From Streptomyces humicola (GTDB taxonomy: Bacteria; Actinomycetota; Actinomycetes; Streptomycetales; Streptomycetaceae): a stretch of DNA of 64,000 nucleotides. Below are positions 25,286-34,874 of this stretch, piece by piece (position 1 is the first letter of the stretch; every line of letters begins with the position of its first letter). The notes under the pieces were generated by a model, which made no database searches, was not told the DNA's origin, and was given only the letters and a program-made list of their open reading frames with translations. Where the stretch lies: contig NZ_JANFNG010000002.1 in assembly GCF_024436035.1 (NCBI RefSeq), positions 62,001 to 126,000 of the forward strand. Direction: 5' to 3'. A program made the translations under genes and the position numbers.

Positions 25286-26281
25286 ATGCCATTCACCTTC
25301 AAGAAGGCGACCGGCCGAGCGGGACTGACCAGCGGTCTCTTCGTCTGCCTGGTCCTCCTCTCGCTGCTATGGGTACCAAAGACGGCGGCGTCGGCTTCCA
25401 GCCCGGCAGATGCCCGGATCACGGCCGTCAAGCGACTCGATGCCCGCATGCTCGATCTGACCATCCAGTCCCCGGCCATGCGCGGCTCCGTGCCGGTGCG
25501 TGTCATCCTCCCCGAGAGCTGGAACAGCGACAAGACGCGTACCTTCCCCGTGCTCTACATGCTCCACGGTGGAAACGACGACTACACCTCCTGGACCCGG
25601 GAGACGGACATCGAGGCGCTGGCACGAAATTCCGACGTGCTGATCGTGATGCCCGACGGCGGGGAAGCGGGCCAATACTCCGACTGGTTCGCCGGTTGGC
25701 CCAATTGGGAGACCTTTCATACCAGTGAACTTGTCCGCCTCATGGAGCAGAGATTCCGGGCGAATTCCCACCGGGCCATCATCGGCCTGTCGATGGGCGG
25801 ACTCGGCGCTCTCAACTATGCGGCGCGCCATCGCGGTATGTACCGGTACGTAGCCGCCTTCAGCCCGACCGTCGACATCGACGACCCGTCGATCCGTGCT
25901 TACATCCTCCTGGGCAACGTGCTGGCCGGCAACGACGTCGACTACAGCCGGGTCTGGGGCGACCCGGCACAGCAAGCTGCCAACTGGGAGGCGCACAACC
26001 CGTCCGCCATGGCGTGGGCCTACCGCGGTATGAAAGTGCACCTGTCCGTCGGGAATGGCGGGCTGGGGCCACTGGACCAGAACCGTGATCCGGTCGCCCA
26101 GGCTGCCTCGACGTTGGAAGGCGTCCTTCTTCCCGATGTGGAGAAGTTCGCTGCCTCGCTCCGGGCGTCAGGTGTCGATGTCAGTACGCACATCTACAGC
26201 CCAGGGACACACTCGTGGCCCTACTGGGAACGCGAGCTCCATCTCATCTGGGGCACGGTGATGAGAGAACTCGAACACTAG
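25286..26281 (+). CDS. Second antigen 85/mycolyltransferase-like secreted esterase
   Basis: A 331-residue secreted alpha/beta-hydrolase, paralogous to the 8104-9282 gene. The ATG at 25286 has an AGGAGG site, and residues 1-36 form a signal peptide (GLFVCLVLLSLLWV, AASA). The triad by alignment is Ser169 (GLSMGG), Glu278 (STLEGV) and His309 (GTHSWPYW). Shared features with the first copy include DYTSWTRETD, VMPDGG, WETFHT and the WGDP motif. GLSMGG and THSWPYW are nearer to true antigen 85 than the first copy's GISEGG and THTWRYW. The next gene on the opposite strand is a glycosyltransferase. Transfer of acyl chains to a glycolipid is the likely role; generic esterase activity remains possible. 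Confidence 0.85.
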   Translation: MPFTFKKATGRAGLTSGLFVCLVLLSLLWVPKTAASASSPADARITAVKRLDARMLDLTIQSPAMRGSVPVRVILPESWNSDKTRTFPVLYMLHGGNDDYTSWTRETDIEALARNSDVLIVMPDGGEAGQYSDWFAGWPNWETFHTSELVRLMEQRFRANSHRAIIGLSMGGLGALNYAARHRGMYRYVAAFSPTVDIDDPSIRAYILLGNVLAGNDVDYSRVWGDPAQQAANWEAHNPSAMAWAYRGMKVHLSVGNGGLGPLDQNRDPVAQAASTLEGVLLPDVEKFAASLRASGVDVSTHIYSPGTHSWPYWERELHLIWGTVMRELEH

Positions 26282-26347
26282 ATGTTCCGGGGCCAGAGTC
26301 CGGCGCGGAGGGGCCGCGTACCGCCCCTCCGCGCCGGGCATGACGAG

Positions 26348-27592
26348 CTACCGGGCGAGCATCCTGTTCAGGGCGCGGCAGGCGTGTGCGACTCCGCCCT
26401 CGGCGTTCAGCGCCAGACTCAGCCGACGGGCCGCCTCGGTGTGACCGCGCTCGGCGGTGACAGTGCGCAACCGGTCGGTGAGGGCTTCGACCGTGATGTG
26501 GCGGGCTGGCAGGGGCTTCGGACCTGCGCCCAGACGGTGCACGCGCTCGGCCCAGTAGGGCTGGTCGCCGAAGAAAGGGCAGACCAGCGACGGAACTCCG
26601 GCCCGCAGCGCCGTGGCGGTGGTGCCCGCCCCGCCGTGATGAACCACTGCGCCCATCCGGGGGAACAGCCAGTGGTGGGGGATTCCCTCGGCCACGAAGG
26701 TGTCGTCATCGCTCGTGGCAGGGTCTCCGGCCAGCACACCGCGCAGGCCGGCGCGTCGAAGCGCCATCCGTACGGCGCGGTCGGTGGCCTCGGGGTCACC
26801 GGTGCGCATGCTGCCGAACCCCACGTACACAGGCGGGGGTCCGGCGTCCAGGAAGTCGAGAAGCCGTTGCGGCGGTTTCCACCGGGACTGTTCGTGGAAC
26901 CAGAAGCCGGTGAGGTGGACGTTCGGTCCCCAGTCTGCAGGCCGAGGTACGACGGCGGGGCTGAACGCGCACAGCACGGGCGCGCGACGCACCTGGGAGA
27001 ACGGGGCGAGCGGGGACATGGAGGGAAGACCCAGGTTCTTGCGGCGCCAGGTGTTGACGATGCGACGGCTCACCATCCAGGAGCCCAGATCGACCGCCTC
27101 GAAGCTACAGCGGTTTCCCAGCGCCCCCAGGAACCGCGCGCCCGGGGCCAGGGGGTGCGGGAAGGCCCTGGTGGGCTGGCTCGGCTGGAGGTGCACAACC
27201 GCGTGCGGGACATGGAGGTATTGGCTCAAGTGAAGGCCCAGAAAGCTGAACGAAGGGGCCAGGACGAGATCTGCCTGCTCGGCACCCGCCTGAACCTCGG
27301 TGAGCATGGGTGCCAGCAATGGCCCCAGAACCCGGTGGAAACCGCGGATGAACGCGACTGGGTTGCGTCCGCCGGCCAGCAGTTCCTGTCCTTCGGGCGA
27401 CGCGATGATCTCAGCGGGATCATGGGAGAGGGCGTGGAAATCCAAGTCCGCCTCAGTGATCAGGTCGTGGTAGCGGGGACTGGCGATCACCCGCACCGCG
27501 TGTCCCTGGGCGGTCAAGCCCGCGCCCAGCGCCAGACACGGCTGGACGTCCCCGCGGGACCCCGCGGCAATGATCACTACGGTTCGACCCAT
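26348..27592 (-). CDS. Sterol/MGT-type glycosyltransferase (GT1)
   Basis: A 414-residue GT-B glycosyltransferase that moves a sugar from a nucleotide sugar to a lipophilic acceptor. The ATG at 27592 gives the family start GRTVVIIAAGSRGDVQPCLA. The donor-binding signature is VVHHGGAGTTATALRAG followed by CPFFGDQPYWAERV, the form seen in sterol 3-beta-glucosyltransferases and macrolide/glycopeptide transferases. No signal peptide or membrane helix is evident. It converges on the Ag85-like gene with a 66-base gap, which suggests that a glycosylated lipid is made and then acylated; that link is inferred from position. Confidence 0.9.
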   Translation of the reverse strand: MGRTVVIIAAGSRGDVQPCLALGAGLTAQGHAVRVIASPRYHDLITEADLDFHALSHDPAEIIASPEGQELLAGGRNPVAFIRGFHRVLGPLLAPMLTEVQAGAEQADLVLAPSFSFLGLHLSQYLHVPHAVVHLQPSQPTRAFPHPLAPGARFLGALGNRCSFEAVDLGSWMVSRRIVNTWRRKNLGLPSMSPLAPFSQVRRAPVLCAFSPAVVPRPADWGPNVHLTGFWFHEQSRWKPPQRLLDFLDAGPPPVYVGFGSMRTGDPEATDRAVRMALRRAGLRGVLAGDPATSDDDTFVAEGIPHHWLFPRMGAVVHHGGAGTTATALRAGVPSLVCPFFGDQPYWAERVHRLGAGPKPLPARHITVEALTDRLRTVTAERGHTEAARRLSLALNAEGGVAHACRALNRMLAR

Positions 27593-27945
27593 CTCCGCCT
27601 CGCTCTGTCGGGGGTGTGCCGCTTGCGCCTCACGGTATAAGCGACCCCGTACGGGCGCCACCCGCGCCGTAGGCGCATTACGGTGGCGCCTCGTGCCAGC
27701 TCCCGAAACATGGAGAACCCGCACAATCCCCCGGCATCGCCGGGCGACGCACGCAGTGCCCGCCGGCGAGCAAGGGCCCCGACCCCGTGCAAGGCTTGTG
27801 AGACCCCCGTGACCAGGCGTGGCCAACTCCCCACGCCGCCAAGTGAACAAGTATGTGCCGGCAGGGACCACATGACGCTTTCGCCACGGTCTCGACGCCA
27901 AGTTCTCCTGTTTTCCCCACGAAGGGAAACGAGCGATGACGCACG

Positions 27946-29074
27946 TGACGGCGGCCGTGGATCCCCGAGACGGGGATGTGGCCGCAGTTCGACTGGGGCG
28001 AGGGGCCCCGGATCGGCGGACGGTGGACCTGCCTGTTTTGCGCGTGGCTGTCCTGGTCCTGCTTCCGGGTCCTGATCTTGGTCTGGGACTGCACGCTCGG
28101 CACCCTGATCGCTTGCCTGGACACCGTGCTGCGCAGGATTGGTGGGGCGCCGAGCTATGTGCTGACCGACATCGCCCAGAAAGTGACCGTCGAGCACGTC
28201 GCCGGGATCCCGGTCCGCCACCCGCAGATGGTCGCCGCCGGACGTCACTACGGCTGTCAGGTGATGACGTATGTGCCTCCGACCCGCAGTCAAAGGGCGG
28301 CGCGGAGGCGACCGTGCGCATCGCCAAGCCGACCTGGTGCCGACGAGCGCGAACCTGCGCGAGCAGTACGAGACGTTTGCCGAGCTGGCCGATGCCTGCA
28401 GGTCAACTCCCGTCTGCACCGGGCGACCGGGCAGATACCCGCGAGCCCCCTCGATGTCGAACGCACCACGCTGCACGTGCTGCCCATCGAGCCGCTGGCG
28501 CTCGCGTTGGGTAAGGAGCGTGTGGTGCGCGAACGACCCGCACGATCAGCTTCGGTTTGGTGCGCTACTGACCCCGCCCGGCTATGCCGGCGCGCGAGTG
28601 TGGTGCCAGGTGGTCGGCGAGGAACAGTCCATCACCGCCTGCGGCGACCTGACCGAGATCTGGCGGCACCGCTTGTCCACCCCTGCCCCCAGATCCTCGA
28701 CGAGCACTACCCCGACCACCCCGACGGCCGCAGCGTCCACCTGCCGAGGCTGCGTCCCCGCACTGATGCGGATATCGCGTTTGTCGGCCTGGGTCCCGGG
28801 GCACGGGCGCTGGCTGAAGGAAGCCGGACCCGCCGGTGTGAGCCGGATCCGGGCGAAGATGGCCCGCGCCGTCGAACTCGCCGCCGTCCTGGGCAGCGAC
28901 GAGGTCGGCCAGGCGCTCGGGCTGGCAGCGGCAGCGGGACGGTTCGGCGATGAGGACCTGCCCTCGATCCTGGACCACCTGGCAGCCAACAAGCCCGCGG
29001 GCGAACTGGTCCGCGCGGACGAGGTGCACTCGGTGCAGCCCGGCACCAGCGGCTGGCAAGCCCTGGGCCAATGA
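27946..29074 (+). pseudogene. istA: IS21-family istA transposase, 5'-truncated and frameshifted
   Basis: The fragment begins within the catalytic region at RPWIPETGMWPQFDWGEGP and continues through LLFCAWLSW-like and YVLTDIAQKVTVEHVAGI sequence. Frame changes follow near 28290 and 28700, and the typical end (KMARAVELAAVLGSDEVGQA) comes in a third frame. The N-terminal DNA-binding part is missing. Its stop overlaps the ATG of istB at 29071 as in intact IS21 elements. Confidence 0.85.
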
Positions 29075-29348
29075 CCCCACCCGCCCCCTCCCTGGCACTG
29101 ACACCCAATCAGACCAGGAACTGCACCCCACGTCTTGACCCGCGCCGCCGACGACCTGATCCACGGCCGCCTCTGCCCCCGGCTCCTGCACGATCTGTTC
29201 CTGAATACCGCCCGGCTCGAACTCGGCCTGGAAGGCGCCCAGTGCGGCCACCACGACAGATTAGAAGCTGTTGTCTTTCCGGACGTGAGGGCTGCGTTTT
29301 CGCTGGTGGGGCATAGGGGTGGTGATCTGGTGGGAGTGACGGTGTGTC

Positions 29349-29927
29349 ATGTCGTTGCTGCTGTGGGGGTCGTGGATGCCGTCGGTGGTTAGGCTGTTGG
29401 AACAGCGTGAGCTGGGTGCTCGCCGTCGGGTGGATGAGCTGCGGGAGGAGGCCGACCGGATCCAGGCCGAGCTGGCCGTGGCCGAGCGGGAATGGAAGGA
29501 ATGGGCCATTGCCCGCTCGCGGGTCTGCGAGGTGCTGGCCCCGGCGGGCGAAACCGGGCAGGACCACGCCCGGGCCGACCAGAGCGTGCCGGCCGCCGAG
29601 GAGCAGACCGGAAAGACGCCGCAGGTGCCGGAGGCGGCGAAGGCGAAGTCGCAGGTGCCCATGTGGCGCGAGGGGCTGGCCTGGTCGGCGTTGTCGGTGG
29701 ACTACCAGCGCATTCTGCAGGTGACAGCTGATCGGGCCCGGCTCGGTCAGGGGCCGGTGACCTGCCAGGAGATGGCCGCCTTGTTCGGCATGGACGTGGT
29801 GCCGGCGCGGGTGGAGGCACTGCGGTCGAAGGCGAAACGCCTGGTGGCGCGTGGCTGGCTGGCCGAGCCGGCTGCGGGCCGGTTCACGCCCGCCCGCGGT
29901 GTGAACCCGCCAGGCGGTGGGTCATGA
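29349..29927 (+). CDS. Element-borne coiled-coil/winged-helix accessory protein
   Basis: A 192-residue protein found in both IS5-like elements of this window; its function is unknown. The N-terminus (PSVVRLLEQRELGARRRVDE) leads into a charged coiled coil to about residue 55. A variable acidic linker follows, then a conserved block with LSVDYQRILQV. The C-terminal domain has CQEMAALFGMDVVPARVEAL, a winged-helix-like turn, and RSKAKRLVARGWL. The relative at 39794 shares this layout, with about half the residues identical by eye. It sits just inside the left inverted repeat, opposite the transposase. A regulator or DNA-binding helper of transposition is plausible. Confidence 0.75.
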   Translation: MSLLLWGSWMPSVVRLLEQRELGARRRVDELREEADRIQAELAVAEREWKEWAIARSRVCEVLAPAGETGQDHARADQSVPAAEEQTGKTPQVPEAAKAKSQVPMWREGLAWSALSVDYQRILQVTADRARLGQGPVTCQEMAALFGMDVVPARVEALRSKAKRLVARGWLAEPAAGRFTPARGVNPPGGGS

Positions 29928-30192
29928 CCATGGTCATCGACCCGTAGACCATCGCCTCGGCACTGGCGGTGCGGCGTTCGACATCGCGGACCAGGCGGCG
30001 GGTGCGCGTCAGGTGGGCGAAGAGACGCTCGACGATCCACCGCTTGGGCAGGACCACGAAGCCTTTGTGGTCGTCGCTGCGCTTGACGATCGCCAGCACC
30101 AGCGCGAGCGCGGCCAGGCAGTGCTCGACGAGGCTGCCGGTGTAGCCGCCGTCGGCCCAGATCAGCGCGAGGCGGTGGTGCGCGGCGGCCAC
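29884..30192 (-). pseudogene. IS5-family transposase, C-terminal fragment
   Basis: The frame reads HHRLALIWADGGYTGSLVEH and PKRWIVERLFAHLTRTRRLV, with VYGSMTMVMTHRLA at the end. These carry the second Asp and the catalytic Glu motifs of the IS5 DDE family. The first catalytic Asp and everything before it are missing, so it cannot act. Confidence 0.88.
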
Positions 30193-30819
30193 GCTCTCGG
30201 GTGGCCGAGTTGGACTGCCCGGGCACCGGCACGGAAGACTGCTCCACCGGGACCTCCTGATGCTGCTCGGTGATTAGACACCAACGAGCTGTTCAGGAGG
30301 TCCTGCTCGTATGCGCCGAGCGCCCCGCGACCACCCGATCGAGACTCCCGTTCGACCGCCACCGCTCAAGATCGAAAAGACAACAGCTTCTTAAGAACCC
30401 CACCTGTGACCTGTCCCGCCGCCCCGCCCTGTCCGAGGAGCTCGACTGGCTGCTGCGACGGATGCGCCTGCCCTACCCGCGCAAGGCCGCACCCGACGTG
30501 TTCGCTACCGCCCGCGCGCCTGGAGGAGAAGCACATAGGTCAGCGCTGCCGCCACTCACCGTTTTCTTCATGGCGACCGGCAATACTCAACCAAACACGG
30601 AGTCGTGCCGGGCTTCCAGTGACACGCCGAGGGCGTACCACGCAGTCCGCAAGGAGAGGCAGACAAAGGGCCGCGCATCGCGACGGCCGGATGCTCTCGG
30701 CGTCGGGCTCAGCGTATGGTGCGGTGGGATGCCAGTCCCTGTGTATGCACGATGAAGAGGCAGAAACGTCGCCGAGAACCAGATCCCTTTCCAGCACCCG
30801 GCAGCCCGAAGCAGGTTCC

Positions 30820-32268
30820 ATGAGTCGAATGCGTAGCGTCGCCATCCTCGTAGCTGCCCTAGTGCCGACATTTATGACGGCACTGGATGGCGCCATCGTC
30901 AATGTGGCCCTGCCTCAAATCCGCAACGAACTCGCACTGGACGGAACCGATTTCAAGTGGGTCGCAGCCGTTTACCCTCTCACGCTCGCCAGCGTTCTCC
31001 TGCTGGGCGGACGCCTGGCTGACACCATCGGGCGGCGCGCGACCCTGTTGCTGGGCGTCGCCCTCTTCACCATGTCGTCGGTGGGCTGCAGCACCGCAAC
31101 CCAGGGGGGGACGCTGATCGTCTTCCGGGGACTGCAGGGATCGGGCGCAGCACTCATCATGCCCGCGTCCCTGGCAGTCCTGTCGCACGATCTCCCGCCC
31201 CGCGCACGAAATACGGGTTTCAGCGCCACGACCGCCATTATGGCCACAGCGCTCGCCTGCGGGCCAGTGCTCTCCGGTGTCATCACCCAGCACCTGGGCT
31301 GGTCGTGGCTCTTCGCCATGAACGCACCCCTGGGGTTCACGAGTCTGCTCGTCATTGCGCTTGCAGTCCCCCGCCATGCCCGCGGGTCCCGTGCTTCCCA
31401 GACGTTGTCGTCTACAGTGTCGATCCGCGCCGTCGTGCTGGCATGTCTCTCCCTGGCGGCCGTCGCCTATTGCCTGATCGAAGGACCCGAGATCGGGTTC
31501 GCCAGCCTTCCTGTCTTAATCTCTGGTGTGTTTGCTGTGATGTCAGCCGGAGGCTTGTGGTGCGAAATGAAGCTGCATCGGAGCGTGGCGCTGGGGATAC
31601 TGTTTCGTCAGCGTCCTTTCACGGGCGGGATCATCACTCAGCTCCTGTGGGGCTTGGGTGTGAGCGGTGTCTATTTCTTCACCTCCCAGTTCCTGCAGAA
31701 CAATCTCGGCCTCCGTCCGACGTCCGCCGGGCTGGCCTTCGCCCCTGTGGCCTTGTCCGTTCTGGCCGCCGCGCCATTCATCGCCCGCATGGCGCGACGT
31801 TGGGGGGACGGGCGAATCTCTGCCACAGGTCTGCTCCTGGTGGCCCTCGGTCTGCTACTGGTTGCGCTGGGGAGCACCAGTGGAAGCTTCGTCCATATCC
31901 TGCCGGGCCTGTCGGCCGTGGGCTTCGGCTCGGCTTTGGCTATCCCACTCACCACCCGGGCACTGGAATCGTCTCCGCGTCATATGTCCGGCATCGCCGC
32001 CGGCTTGTTCAGCGCCGCTCGTGAGGCATCCGGAGTCTTCGGCATCGCGTTCGTCGGTGCGATTGTGACGTTCGTGCAGCATGCAGCAGCGTCGGCGGGA
32101 GCCGGTCCCGCAGGCGCCTTCCTTTCCGGCTATCAGGCCGGCCTTTGTGTCGCGTCCGCCCTCGTTGCCGCTGGGGCACCCGTTGCGGTGTGGGCCCTGC
32201 GCTGTCTCCCGAACGCCGAGGACGGCGACGATCCGTCTTTGGTCTGGTTCGGCGAGGACAGGCAGTGA
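30820..32268 (+). CDS. MFS drug/proton antiporter, 14-helix (DHA2) type
   Basis: A 482-residue exporter. The ATG at 30820 has AGCAGG upstream and opens with the first helix (ILVAALVPTFMTALDGAIVN). The DHA2 motif LDGAIVNVALPQI and motif A (GGRLADTIGRRATLLLG) are visible, and the number of hydrophobic segments fits 14 helices. Substrate is unknown; such pumps often export antibiotics or dyes. The stop codon lies inside the 156-bp duplicated segment at 32252-32407, so the last few residues were created by that junction. Upstream lies the dead IS21 element, so local regulation is unclear. Confidence 0.88.
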   Translation: MSRMRSVAILVAALVPTFMTALDGAIVNVALPQIRNELALDGTDFKWVAAVYPLTLASVLLLGGRLADTIGRRATLLLGVALFTMSSVGCSTATQGGTLIVFRGLQGSGAALIMPASLAVLSHDLPPRARNTGFSATTAIMATALACGPVLSGVITQHLGWSWLFAMNAPLGFTSLLVIALAVPRHARGSRASQTLSSTVSIRAVVLACLSLAAVAYCLIEGPEIGFASLPVLISGVFAVMSAGGLWCEMKLHRSVALGILFRQRPFTGGIITQLLWGLGVSGVYFFTSQFLQNNLGLRPTSAGLAFAPVALSVLAAAPFIARMARRWGDGRISATGLLLVALGLLLVALGSTSGSFVHILPGLSAVGFGSALAIPLTTRALESSPRHMSGIAAGLFSAAREASGVFGIAFVGAIVTFVQHAAASAGAGPAGAFLSGYQAGLCVASALVAAGAPVAVWALRCLPNAEDGDDPSLVWFGEDRQ

Positions 32269-32407
32269 GCGGGCACCGCGCAAGTGGTATGTGCTGCAGA
32301 TGCTCGAGCTGGCCGGGGACGGCTTCATCGAGCCACCTCCAGAAGCTGCTACATCACGCCTCCTTCAGCGTTTGTGGCACACGATCTGCGGTTTTTCGTC
32401 CACCGCG
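32252..32407. repeat. 156-bp duplicated segment, copy A
   Basis: It matches 35909-36064 with five mismatches in 156 bases. It starts inside the last codons of the MFS gene and ends where a TIG-domain relic begins. On the minus strand its end encodes VDEKPQIV, an IS630-transposase-like motif. The spread of direct copies with different neighbours shows a recent duplication or transposition. Confidence 0.9.
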
Positions 32408-32956
32408 AAGACCACCGCCGGCACCAGCAACGCCGTGGCATACCTCTATGTCGCGGCCCCGGTCGTCACCGGGGTCGATCCCGGCATGGGCCCGACAGCC
32501 GGCGAAAACACCGTCACCATCAACGGCACCAACCTGTCGACGGCCAGCGCCGTGTCGTTCGGTCCCAACCCGGCCACGAACATCACCGTGGTCTCGAACA
32601 GCCAGCTCACCGTCACCGCTCCGGGCGGCACCGCCTCGCTGGTCGGAGTTCGCACCGGCAACCGCGCCCACATCGCCCCCGTGTGCGTTGGCAGGGCGCA
32701 CATCGTGGCGGCGTCGGCACAGGGGCCGATGGCGCTCGGATCGGGTCTGGTTGGCCCTATCGCGTCGGCCGCCAGCTCGCTCGTGGCCGCCTTCGGCGAC
32801 CCGGACCGGCGCATCGTCGGCAGCCTGACCATCTGCGGCAGCCGGGTCGCTCCCGGCAGCGGACAAGTGGTCCTGTGCGGCCTCACCGAAGCACAGCAGC
32901 ACCTCATCCGCGCGGCCCACGCCGCCGTGTCGCAAGAAGCCGAAAATAGCCCGTAG
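32408..32956 (+). pseudogene. IPT/TIG-domain surface protein fragment
   Basis: The frame contains TTAGTSNAVAYLYV (end of one repeat), then APVVTGVDPGMGPTAGENTV and LSTASAVSFGPNPATNITVV. This is one complete IPT/TIG immunoglobulin-like unit as found in tandem in large actinomycete surface proteins. It ends in GGTASLVGV and continues as unrelated low-complexity sequence to 32956. No start, signal peptide or further repeats remain. Confidence 0.7.
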
Positions 32957-33332
32957 CCATGAGGAAGGACCCGTGCCGAGAGCTCGGTGACGCCTGGGCG
33001 GCACTCGGGAGCCCGGGCGGCGGGCCCGCACCGACCGGCCGCCCGGGCCCATCGTTGTCACGCGGCCTTAGTAGCCAGGGTCGTCGGGATGATCTTGTGG
33101 CGAGTCGTGTGGGGCGGTGTGTGCGGGAGCCACCTCGGTCTGTTCGGGTGCGGCATGCCGCTTTTGGTGTAATGGGTTGGTTGGGCTGTTCGGTCGTGTC
33201 ACGCTGTCGTGTTGGATCACGGCCGCTCCCCATTGGAGGCCGGAAGGTGTGCCGCTCGCGTGAGGAGCTGTACGAGCGGATCCGCCATGACTGCCATCGG
33301 CGCAAGGCCGCCGAAGAACGCCAGGCCCGCCC
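32957..33332. other. Stretch with a possible istA N-terminal remnant
   Basis: No intact gene. A short plus-strand frame at about 33241-33336 reads SREELYERIRHDCHRRKAAE, which resembles the first residues of IS21-type IstA proteins, and then stops. It may be another IS21 relic. Confidence 0.35.
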
Positions 33333-34139
33333 GTGACGGACTCACAAGAGCCGCCCCGGACACCGCGCTTTCCTGATCTGCGCCAGCGACTGGATACCGA
33401 GCTGGACCAGATCGCCGAACAACTGCAGGTGATGGGCCAGACCCAGAACCGGCTGCAGGACCTTCTGGACGCCGCACTGTCCTTCGGCCGCGAGCTGGAC
33501 CTGGACGCGGTGCTCCACCGCCTCATGATCACCTCCATGGAGCTGGTCGGGGCCCGCTACGGGGCGCTGGGAGTACTGGATGAGTCCGGGCAGTATCTGA
33601 AGCAGTTCCTCACCGCCGGCCTATCCGAACAGGAGCGGGCCGCACTCGACGGGCTGGAATTCCCCCGCGGCCGGGGCCTGCTGGGACATCTGATGCGCGA
33701 TCCTGCCCCGCTGCGGGTCGATGACATCGCCTCCCACCCCGATTCCATCGGCTTCCCACCCGGCCACCCTCACCTGCGCACCCTGCTCGGGGTCGCGATC
33801 GGCTTCCGCGGCGAGATCTACGGCGACCTGTACCTGTCCGAGCGCTACGACGGGCAGCCCTTCGACGCCACCGACGAGCACACGGTGATCACCCTGGCCA
33901 CCGCCGCCGGCATCGCAATCGAAAACGCCCACCTATTCCGCCAGCTCCGCGAAAGCGCCGAACACTTCCAGCGGCTGCTGCTGCCCACCCTGCCGGACCT
34001 GCACCCGTTCGAGGCCGCCGCCATCTACCAGCCAGCCGCCGAACCGGGCACCCTCGGCGGAGATCGACCTCGGCCGGCGCGTCAGGCCCGTCATCACCCC
34101 CGACGAGCCGGAACGCCTCGTCCAGGAGCTCGCCGCTGA
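33333..34139 (+). pseudogene. GAF-sensor/PP2C-type phosphatase, truncated after the GAF domain
   Basis: Residues 1-50 are a helical linker, and about 55-205 form a GAF domain (GARYGALGVLDESGQYLKQF, GLLGHLMRDPAPLRVDDI). Then comes the start of a SpoIIE/PP2C phosphatase (LLLPTLPDLHPFEAAAIYQP, AEPGTLGG). At about 34059 the phosphatase is replaced by another coding sequence that reads EIDLGRRVRPVITPDEPERL in a different frame and ends at 34254. The annotated frame runs on as Arg/Pro-rich noise. Intact members are signalling or anti-anti-sigma phosphatases. Confidence 0.75.
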
Positions 34140-34243
34140 CCGGCTCCTGCACCGGGCCGCCGTGGTCGGCATCGACGGCCCCTCCTACCGGCTCCGCCAC
34201 CACCAGAACCGCGCCGACAGCCTTCGCCAGGGAGTGAACGCCC

Positions 34244-34874
34244 GTGTCTCATGAACTCGACACCACCAGCGGCGAGTTGGACCGCAACTGCCCCGAGTGC
34301 CAGACCGGGTTCAGGGTCGATTCCGTGACCAGCCGGCGCAAGTACTGCTCGCCGACCTGCCGGGAAAAGGCCCGCTCGCACCTGCCCACGCAGCGGACCT
34401 GCCCCCAGTGCGAGCGGGAGTTCACCACCACCCTCAGTCCGAAGCGCATGCTCTGCTCGCCCGACTGCCGCACCGCCGCCCGCGAGGCCCAGACGGAAAC
34501 CCGAACCTGCCCGGTCTGCGAGAACCCCTTCCAGGCCGGGCGAACGGTCCGCACCCGCTACTGCTCGGCGGTCTGCCGCCGCGAAGCCGAGCACCGCCGC
34601 GACCGGGCCCTGGACGAGGATCGGGCCCGCCGCCTCGGCCAGGCACCACCCGCGCTGCCGGCCCGGATCGAGCTCCCTCCGCCGCCACCGGTCCGCACCA
34701 CCTCCCGGCAGCCCGCGGCCGTCCGTGACCCGCTGGAGCCGACCGCGACCCGGAACTGCCCCCCACTGCCAGCAGCCCGTCACAATCGTCGCCCTGCTGG
34801 CCACCCCGGAGGCCGCCCGTCCGACGATGCCGCACCACCGCACCGACGTCGTCCCGCTGCGGCGGACCCCATGA
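34244..34874 (+). CDS. Multi-zinc-finger protein with a 1-bp frameshift
   Basis: Three similar Cys modules are visible: NCPECQTGF...KYCSPTCRE, TCPQCEREF...MLCSPDCRT and TCPVCENPF...RYCSAVCRR, each with two Cys pairs able to bind zinc. After a Pro-rich linker a fourth pair should follow. At 34759-34764 a run of six C shifts the frame; with five, the sequence reads NCPHCQQPVTIVALLATPEA and stops at 34872-34874, overlapping the Nudix ATG as ATGA. As written the frame continues without a stop into the Nudix gene. A DNA- or RNA-binding role is likely but undetermined. Confidence 0.6.

Larger units (their letters stand above)
29264..30390. mobile_element. IS5-like element with terminal inverted repeats, inserted in istB
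   Basis: Left end GAAGCTGTTGTCTTTCCG and right end (reverse complement) GAAGCTGTTGTCTTTTCG match at 17 of 18 positions. TTA flanks both sides (29261-29263 and 30391-30393), a 3-bp TNA target duplication as in the IS1031-type branch of IS5. Inside lie an accessory coiled-coil gene (29349-29927, plus) and the 3' part of an IS5 transposase (minus). The 5' transposase end has been deleted. The ends match those of the element at 39712-40350. Confidence 0.85.
29071..30520 (+). pseudogene. istB: IS21-family istB, interrupted by an IS5-like element
   Basis: The first part reads LTRAADDLIHGRLCPRLLHD to QCGHHDR at about 29262. There the sequence is broken by the 1127-bp element. After the element istB resumes with CDLSRRPALSEELDWLLRRM and RLPYPRKAAPDVFATARA, then ends at about 30520. 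The ATPase domain is absent. One extra base change is needed to join the two halves in frame. Confidence 0.75.

Noticed and set aside
27987-27995. GTTCGACTG resembling a StrR half-site
   Set aside because: It encodes the FDWG motif of the istA relic and lacks the second half at the proper spacing.
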